From Clostridia bacterium (GTDB lineage: Bacteria > Bacillota > Clostridia > Lachnospirales > Lachnospiraceae): a stretch of 64,000 nucleotides of DNA. Location: positions 1-64,000 of the forward strand of contig CAJTFD010000016.1 in NCBI GenBank assembly GCA_910575625.1, read 5' to 3'. The notes beneath the pieces were generated by a model, which saw only the letters and a program-made list of their open reading frames with translations, did not search any database and was not told the DNA's origin. Positions 59,766 to 64,000 of this stretch are shown piece by piece. Each line of letters starts with the position of its first letter. The first letter of the stretch is position 1. The position numbers and the translations under genes were made by a program.

Positions 59766-60539
59766 TTACGGCAGATATTGGATCGGATCCACAGGAGTCC
59801 CGTCCTTGCTCATGGAGAAGTAGAGGTTGCACCCCTCTTCGGTATAGTATTTCGTGGGTTCATTGACGTAACCGATGATGGTCCCTTGGGGGATGGTCTG
59901 GCCTACGACCACGTTCAGGTCTTTGAGCTGTCCGTAGGTGCTCTGGTAGCCGTTGCCCAGGTCCAGGACCACGGTGGTGCCGGTCTCGGACATCTCCTCG
60001 ATGGAGGCCACCGTGCCGTTGGAGGCGGCCAGGACCGGGGAACCTACGGACGACTGGATCGCGATCCCTTTGCTGTATTTATAGAGATCCAGTGTGGGAT
60101 GATAGATCGTGTGGTCCATGCTGTAGTCTAAGAGCACCTGGCCTTCCAGGGGCCAGTCCATCAGGCTCTCTTCTGTAAAATCCACATCGATGACGGGGGC
60201 TACCGCTTCGGCCTGGGCGGCTGCGTCGGCGCTCTCGGTATCTTCTTTTGGGGTCTCGGCCTGGGCCGCTTCCTCTTCGGCAGGTTCCTCATCGTCTTCT
60301 GTGTCTGTATCTGCCTGGGTCTCTACCTGGGCCTCCACATCGGAAGTGCCGGCATCCACCAGCGGGGCGGATGTACTGTCAAGGGCCTTGTCATCCTCCC
60401 CGGCGGCAATCTGGGGGGATATGGGTTCGTCGCTGTTGCGTTGTGTTCCGGCCTGGTATACGGTCACTGCCAGGGCAACGATGCCTACGACGAGCACGCT
60501 GTTTACGATGAGCCGGATCAATCTCGTTTTCTTTGTCAT
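59766..60539 (-). CDS. spoIIQ: SpoIIQ-like M23 (LytM-fold) sporulation protein
   Basis: 257 residues: membrane anchor (LIVNSVLVVGIVALAVTVY), a ~80-residue acidic Glu/Ala-rich linker and a C-terminal LytM domain with YKYSKGIAIQSSVGSPVLAASNG and LGNGYQSTYGQL. Catalytic histidines are not fully kept: the HxH motif reads NLYF. SpoIIQ binds SpoIIIAH across the intermembrane space during engulfment. A sigma-F-like promoter lies upstream, and spoIID is the next gene upstream on the same strand, supporting the call. Confidence 0.82.
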   Translation of the reverse strand: MTKKTRLIRLIVNSVLVVGIVALAVTVYQAGTQRNSDEPISPQIAAGEDDKALDSTSAPLVDAGTSDVEAQVETQADTDTEDDEEPAEEEAAQAETPKEDTESADAAAQAEAVAPVIDVDFTEESLMDWPLEGQVLLDYSMDHTIYHPTLDLYKYSKGIAIQSSVGSPVLAASNGTVASIEEMSETGTTVVLDLGNGYQSTYGQLKDLNVVVGQTIPQGTIIGYVNEPTKYYTEEGCNLYFSMSKDGTPVDPIQYLP

Positions 60540-60576
60540 ACTCTTTCACCTCTGTTTTTTCAATTTCTTATAGCCA

Positions 60577-60606
60577 TAGGATTTCCAAAATATGAAACTC
60601 TATGCA
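60577..60606 (-). promoter_or_regulatory. sigma-F/G-like promoter of spoIIQ
   Basis: On the minus strand TGCATA, a 14-nt spacer and GGAAATCCTA agree with the forespore consensus GYATA and GGnnAnAnT apart from one position. It lies 38 bp upstream of the SpoIIQ-like start. Confidence 0.5.
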
Positions 60607-60646
60607 TTTTTTCCGGAAATTATTTTTCTGAGAGTACCTACATATG

Positions 60647-61465
60647 TCAGTTTAAAGTGAGTTTCGGGAAATAGGAGCGCAAGATCTCATCGTATTTTTT
60701 TCCCTGGGATGCCAGTACGTTGCCGCCGTATTGGGAAAAACCCAGGCCGTGCCCCTGTCCCTGGCATAAGATCCTGGTCTGCCCGCCGATCTGCTGGAGG
60801 GTAAATGCGCTGGACGGCAGGTCCATCATGCGGCGGAATCCCTCCCCGGACATCAGCTGATCCCCGGCACGGAGGGTGAGGACGTATCCGTTTTCATCCC
60901 GGGAGAGGATCTCGATATTTTGGTAGTGGTCAATGCCGGGGTAGTAGAAACTGGACAGGAGGTTTTCGGCCTGCCGGTCCTGGGGTGTGTCCACGGAGAC
61001 CAGGTAGCTGTATCCTTCGCTGTGCAAAAGCGCGGTCCCGTCCCGGGTGCCTCCGGTGGTCACATAACAATAAGGAAGGGGGACTTTCTTTCCCTGGTAG
61101 GTGAGGATCTGGCCGCGGGTGGCTCGGGCGGCCTGGATATAACGTTTATATGTACGGAGGAAACGCAAGATCTCCTGCTCATGGGCCAGGTAAGCCAGAG
61201 GTTTTTTCAGGATGGCAGAAAGGCTGGACTTATTTTCCAGCTGTGCCTGTATGTTTGTACGGGCCAGGATGGTCTGGGCTTTGATGTTTTCCAGGTGATG
61301 GGTGTGGGGAATCTGCAGGTAGACGACGGCGGGGAGGTATTTCTCAAGATCGGGGGGCTTGTATAGGGGACAGGCGTTCTCGCCGGAGATGAGGAATGTC
61401 AGGAGAAAGGGCAGCAGCAGGATGATGGCCAGCAGCGCAAGGCCGGTAGACAGATATTCTTTCAT
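60647..61465 (-). CDS. spoIID: stage II sporulation protein D
   Basis: 272 residues: N-terminal membrane anchor (ALLAIILLLPFLLTFLI), then the SpoIID lytic transglycosylase domain with LEKYLPAVVYLQIP, IKAQTILARTNIQA with family residues, and the C-terminal RILCQGQGHGLGFSQYGGNVLA. In family members an E near the first motif (E-x-P/E-A) acts; here it reads PAVVYLQIP, so the catalytic Glu may be shifted. It works with SpoIIM/P during engulfment. A sigma-E-like promoter precedes it. Confidence 0.88.
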   Translation of the reverse strand: MKEYLSTGLALLAIILLLPFLLTFLISGENACPLYKPPDLEKYLPAVVYLQIPHTHHLENIKAQTILARTNIQAQLENKSSLSAILKKPLAYLAHEQEILRFLRTYKRYIQAARATRGQILTYQGKKVPLPYCYVTTGGTRDGTALLHSEGYSYLVSVDTPQDRQAENLLSSFYYPGIDHYQNIEILSRDENGYVLTLRAGDQLMSGEGFRRMMDLPSSAFTLQQIGGQTRILCQGQGHGLGFSQYGGNVLASQGKKYDEILRSYFPKLTLN

Positions 61466-61499
61466 AGAAAATACCGCCTGGAGGGAATTTGATCGTTTT

Positions 61500-61530
61500 A
61501 GTATATGAAAGTTTTTTTGCGGCTATTCTT
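61500..61530 (-). promoter_or_regulatory. sigma-E-like promoter of spoIID
   Basis: On the minus strand GAATAGC, spacer and CATATACT; distance from ATA to CAT is 16 nt, the same as in the sigma-E consensus (ATATT, 14 nt, CATACAAT). About 35 bp from the start codon. Confidence 0.5.
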
Positions 61531-61602
61531 GCCTTCGGTCTATGGGAGGTGCTATAATTGAAGTGGATTTTTGGCAAAAACATAAAAATGGAGGTGTCGG
61601 TC

Positions 61603-62001
61603 ATGGATTGTATTTTTTGTAAGATCGCCCAGGGGGAGATCCCATCGGCGACGTTGTATGAGGATGAGGATTTCCGTGTGATCTTGGATGTGAACCCGGC
61701 GAGTAAGGGCCATGCGCTGATCTTGCCGAAAGCGCATGCCAGCAATCTGTATGAGCTGCCGGATGAGGCGGCGTCTAAGGCGCTGGTCCTGGCAAAGAAG
61801 ATGGCGTCGAAGATGGCGGACGCGCTGGACTGCGAAGGGCTGAACCTGGTGCAGAACAATGGGGAGCTTGCCGGGCAGACGGTCTTTCATTTCCACATGC
61901 ACCTGATCCCCCGCTATAAGGACGATGATGTGAAAATGGGGTGGAAGCCCGGTAAGTTGACGGAAGAGACGAAAGAGGAACTGCTGTCCATCTTGAGATA
62001 G
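61603..62001 (+). CDS. HIT family hydrolase
   Basis: 132 residues from ATG 61603 (GGAGGTG 6 nt upstream). MDCIFCKIAQGEIPSATLYED and the histidine triad HFHMHLIPRY are clear. HIT proteins hydrolyse nucleotide phosphoramidates or dinucleoside polyphosphates. A zinc-type CxxC (CIFC) is present. A sigma-like gene starts 26 nt after the stop. Confidence 0.95.
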   Translation: MDCIFCKIAQGEIPSATLYEDEDFRVILDVNPASKGHALILPKAHASNLYELPDEAASKALVLAKKMASKMADALDCEGLNLVQNNGELAGQTVFHFHMHLIPRYKDDDVKMGWKPGKLTEETKEELLSILR

Positions 62002-62027
62002 GGGGCTGCAGGGAGAGGGCACAAAAG

Positions 62028-62546
62028 ATGAAAAAGGAGAACTTTGCAAGGGTTTATGAGGAGTATCATAAACTGGTCCTGCACATCGCTTTCGACGGTC
62101 TGAAGGATTATGATCTGGCGCAGGATGTCTGTCAGGAGGTATTCATTGCGTTCAATGAGAAGATAGACGGCCTGGATGAAGAGCTGGTCAAGGGATGGTT
62201 CGTGAAGAATGCCAACCGGAAGACCGTGGATGTCCAGAGGAAGCCTTACCGGAAAAATGAGATATCCGGGGAGATCAAAGATGAGATGTGTCCGCAGGTG
62301 GTCGTTGAGTATCTGGTGGAAGAGGATGAGGGCCGCAGGAAAGAGTTCCGCCAGTTCCTGCTGGAGAAGCTGAAGGAAAAGAACCCTGTGTGGTACGACC
62401 TGATGATCCGGGTCGTGGTCGAGAAGGAGTCAACCAAGGCGGTCGCCCAGGAGTACGGGATGACTGTGGTGAACTTGCGGATGAAGATCAGCCGCGCCCG
62501 CCATTGGCTGACGAAGAATTATTATGAAGCCTATCAGGAACTGTGA
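62028..62546 (+). CDS. sigma-70-like (ECF-type) factor
   Basis: 172 residues. Region 2: YHKLVLHIAFDGLKDYDLAQDVCQEVFIAF; region 4: VVEKESTKAVAQEYGMTVVNLRMKISRARHWL. The two-domain layout is of the ECF class, and no anti-sigma gene is adjacent. The gene follows the HIT gene closely (AAAAGATG spacing) and overlaps murG at the 3' end by 13 bp. It may respond to envelope stress; inference only. Confidence 0.82.
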   Translation: MKKENFARVYEEYHKLVLHIAFDGLKDYDLAQDVCQEVFIAFNEKIDGLDEELVKGWFVKNANRKTVDVQRKPYRKNEISGEIKDEMCPQVVVEYLVEEDEGRRKEFRQFLLEKLKEKNPVWYDLMIRVVVEKESTKAVAQEYGMTVVNLRMKISRARHWLTKNYYEAYQEL

Positions 62547-63628
62547 GGGCCTGTCATCTCCTCAAACAGGTCCGTGATCCGGGTGATGGAATCGATGGTG
62601 TTGTTTTTCTTCATGGCATCTGCATAGGATCCCCTGTGGCTGTATAAGCCACGTATCGCTGTCAACAATGTTTTCTCCGTGATCTCTTCTTCCTCCAGTA
62701 CCATGCTGAATCCCTGGCGTTCAAAGGAGCGGGCGTTTAAGATCTGGTCGCCGCGGCTGGCTTTGGCGGACAGGGGGATGAGCAGGTTTGGCTTCTGGAG
62801 GGCTAGGATCTCGCAGATCGCGTTGGCGCCTGCTCTGGATATGACCAGATCGGCCAGGGCGAAGAGGTCGGCCAGTTCTTTTTTGATATATTCATATTGT
62901 ACATAGCCTGTTGTCCCTTCCAGGGAGGGGTCCAGCTTCCCGGCTCCGCACAGATGGATGACCTGGAAATCCGGCAGCAGGCTGGGCAGGATCTTACGGA
63001 TATTCTCGTTGACGGAGGCCGCACCCAGGCTCCCCCCGATGATCATGATCACCGGTTTGCCGGATCTTAAGCCGCAGAAATCCCGGGCACGTTGGGCATC
63101 GCCGGACAGCAGTTCCTGGCGGATCGGGCTGCCGGTGAGGACGGCCTTATCGGCGGGCAGGTTTTTGACAGTCTCCGGGAAGTTGCAGCAGACTTTCGCG
63201 GCGGAGGGGATGGCCAGCCTGTTGGCCAGTCCGGGAGTCATGTCGGACTCGTGGATGATCGCGGGGATGTGCCGGCGGTTGGCCGCGATGACGACGGGGA
63301 CAGTCACAAAGCCGCCTTTTGAGAAGACCAGGTCTGGTCTCAATTCTTTTAACAATTTCTTTGCCTGCCCGTATCCTTTGAGCACGCGGAACGGGTCAGA
63401 AAAATTTTTCCAGTCAAAGTATCGTCTAAGTTTTCCAGATGCGATCCCGTAGTATGGGATCTTCAGTTCTTCGATGAGCTTCCTCTCGATCCCCTCGACA
63501 GATCCGATGTAGGAGATGCGGTATCCCAGCTGGGTCAGCCGGGGGATCAGCGCTATGTTGGGGGTGACATGTCCGGCGGTGCCGCCGCCGGTAAGTACGA
63601 TATGTTTCATAGGTTTCGTAGGTTTCAT
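62534..63628 (-). CDS. murG: MurG glycosyltransferase (lipid II synthesis)
   Basis: 364 residues from ATG 63628 (AAGGAGG upstream). LTGGGTAGHVTPNIAL, GFVTVPVVIAAN, IIHESDMTPGLANR, IIGGSLGAASVNENI, LVISRAGANAICEIL and LIPLSAKASRGDQ are all MurG hallmarks. It adds GlcNAc to lipid I on the inner membrane face. Convergent with the sigma-like gene. Divergent from the cardiolipin synthase gene. Confidence 0.96.
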   Translation of the reverse strand: MKPTKPMKHIVLTGGGTAGHVTPNIALIPRLTQLGYRISYIGSVEGIERKLIEELKIPYYGIASGKLRRYFDWKNFSDPFRVLKGYGQAKKLLKELRPDLVFSKGGFVTVPVVIAANRRHIPAIIHESDMTPGLANRLAIPSAAKVCCNFPETVKNLPADKAVLTGSPIRQELLSGDAQRARDFCGLRSGKPVIMIIGGSLGAASVNENIRKILPSLLPDFQVIHLCGAGKLDPSLEGTTGYVQYEYIKKELADLFALADLVISRAGANAICEILALQKPNLLIPLSAKASRGDQILNARSFERQGFSMVLEEEEITEKTLLTAIRGLYSHRGSYADAMKKNNTIDSITRITDLFEEMTGPHSS

Positions 63629-63771
63629 AGATTGGTTTCCTCCTTCACACACTCTGCCTATAATATTGAACCTTTTGGAGGGGATCGTCAAGAACGAGAT
63701 GAAGATCATCGGCCGACATGTCCGATCCGATCCTTTAAAAGGGCACAAAAAGACAGAACGCGTTTTTTGCC

Positions 63772-63802
63772 TTGACGATACGGTCGCTGTATGGTTTATA
63801 AT
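63772..63802 (+). promoter_or_regulatory. sigma-A-like promoter of the cardiolipin synthase gene
   Basis: TTGACG (63772-63777) and TATAAT (63797-63802) with a 19-nt spacer, 33 bp upstream of the ATG at 63836. Confidence 0.5.
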
Positions 63803-63835
63803 GGTGGAAACGCTTTTTTGAGGGAGGATGGGAAC

Positions 63836-64000
63836 ATGGTGACAGAATATAGAGATAGAGGGCTCAACCTTTTGAAAAAAGGACAGAAAGGCATCGTCCA
63901 TGCGGTATTCAGCCGTTTTGGACTGATCCTGCTCCTGCTTTTGATCCAGGTCTTTGCCCTGTTTGGGATCTTTCGGTGGTTTGAAGGGTTCCTGCCCCAT
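63836..64000 (+). CDS. cardiolipin synthase-like protein, N-terminus (partial)
   Basis: The first 55 residues: a charged MVTEYRDRGLNLLKKGQKG, then a membrane segment FGLILLLLLIQVFALFGIF followed by WFEGFLP. This resembles the N-terminal membrane part of clostridial PLD-type cardiolipin synthases, but the catalytic HKD domains lie outside the window. AGGGAGG precedes the ATG. The call rests on the N-terminus only. Confidence 0.6.
   Translation, partial: MVTEYRDRGLNLLKKGQKGIVHAVFSRFGLILLLLLIQVFALFGIFRWFEGFLPH

Overview
The window looks like chromosomal DNA of a spore-forming, anaerobic Gram-positive bacterium of the Clostridia, most likely a Lachnospiraceae member. Reasons: strong AGGAGG-type ribosome binding sites, a large Firmicutes-type SRP RNA, spoIID and spoIIQ-like genes with matching sporulation promoters, an orphan Spo0A output domain, two HTH/DUF6809-type small proteins, a TetM-like translation GTPase fused to a YacP/Rae1-type NYN nuclease, and M29, LD-transpeptidase and subgroup Ic aspartate aminotransferase genes of clostridial type. 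Species cannot be fixed from this sequence alone.

Layout. 1-840: the last ~112 nt of a 23S rRNA, seven tRNAs (Asp, Val, Thr, Tyr, initiator Met, Phe, Lys) and a terminator; no 5S gene lies between the 23S and the tRNAs. 874-3782: CysQ-like phosphatase, B12-type radical SAM protein, small hypothetical. 3876-8357 (minus): sugar-nucleotide epimerase, IspD/TarI-type cytidylyltransferase and the GTPase-NYN fusion, translationally linked. 8358-10192: tandem 0A-like boxes, orphan Spo0A output domain, trmB, a possible 52-residue basic protein, tRNA-Lys(CTT). 10322-16160: an accessory block bounded by two palindromic repeats, holding a nuclease remnant, a LuxR-type regulator, a short-chain dehydrogenase, a PanB-like enzyme with altered metal ligands, a GroEL paralogue whose ATPase residues are changed, and a free-standing trigger-factor C-domain-like chaperone. 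16158-20368: small regulators, a membrane protein behind a perfect 0A box, and pgi. 20853-24430: FtsA-like protein, hisC, small export protein. 25519-30666: a wall operon (aspartate aminotransferase, LD-transpeptidase, ddl, murF). 30632-41840: YitT, exported and EF-hand proteins, M29 aminopeptidase, SbcD/YhaN-like pair, Csp-like subtilase. 42107-48078: decayed and accessory region with two more repeats, a lipoprotein/MATE pair, a MerR remnant, a tandem-HTH/BglII-like nuclease/GNAT operon and an AIM24/TerD pair. 48284-64000: SRP RNA, C39-like peptidase, glycosyltransferase/asnB, glucosaminidase, sugar ABC ATPase, ferredoxin-type aldo/keto reductase, CdaR-like regulator, spoIIQ, spoIID, HIT, sigma-like factor, murG and the start of a cardiolipin synthase.

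How things work together. Cell-envelope synthesis (ddl, murF, murG, LD-transpeptidase, glucosaminidase, cls, IspD/TarI plus epimerase) and sporulation (spoIIQ/spoIID, 0A boxes, Spo0A output domain) dominate the core genes. The most unusual part is 10787-15834, where two metabolic enzymes are encoded with two chaperone-like proteins that look adapted away from general folding; I read it as a dedicated enzyme-maturation or scaffold cluster of unknown substrate. A family of ~164-bp palindromic MITE-like elements (five clear copies, one decayed) with a conserved central hairpin is scattered through the window and is linked to gene decay.
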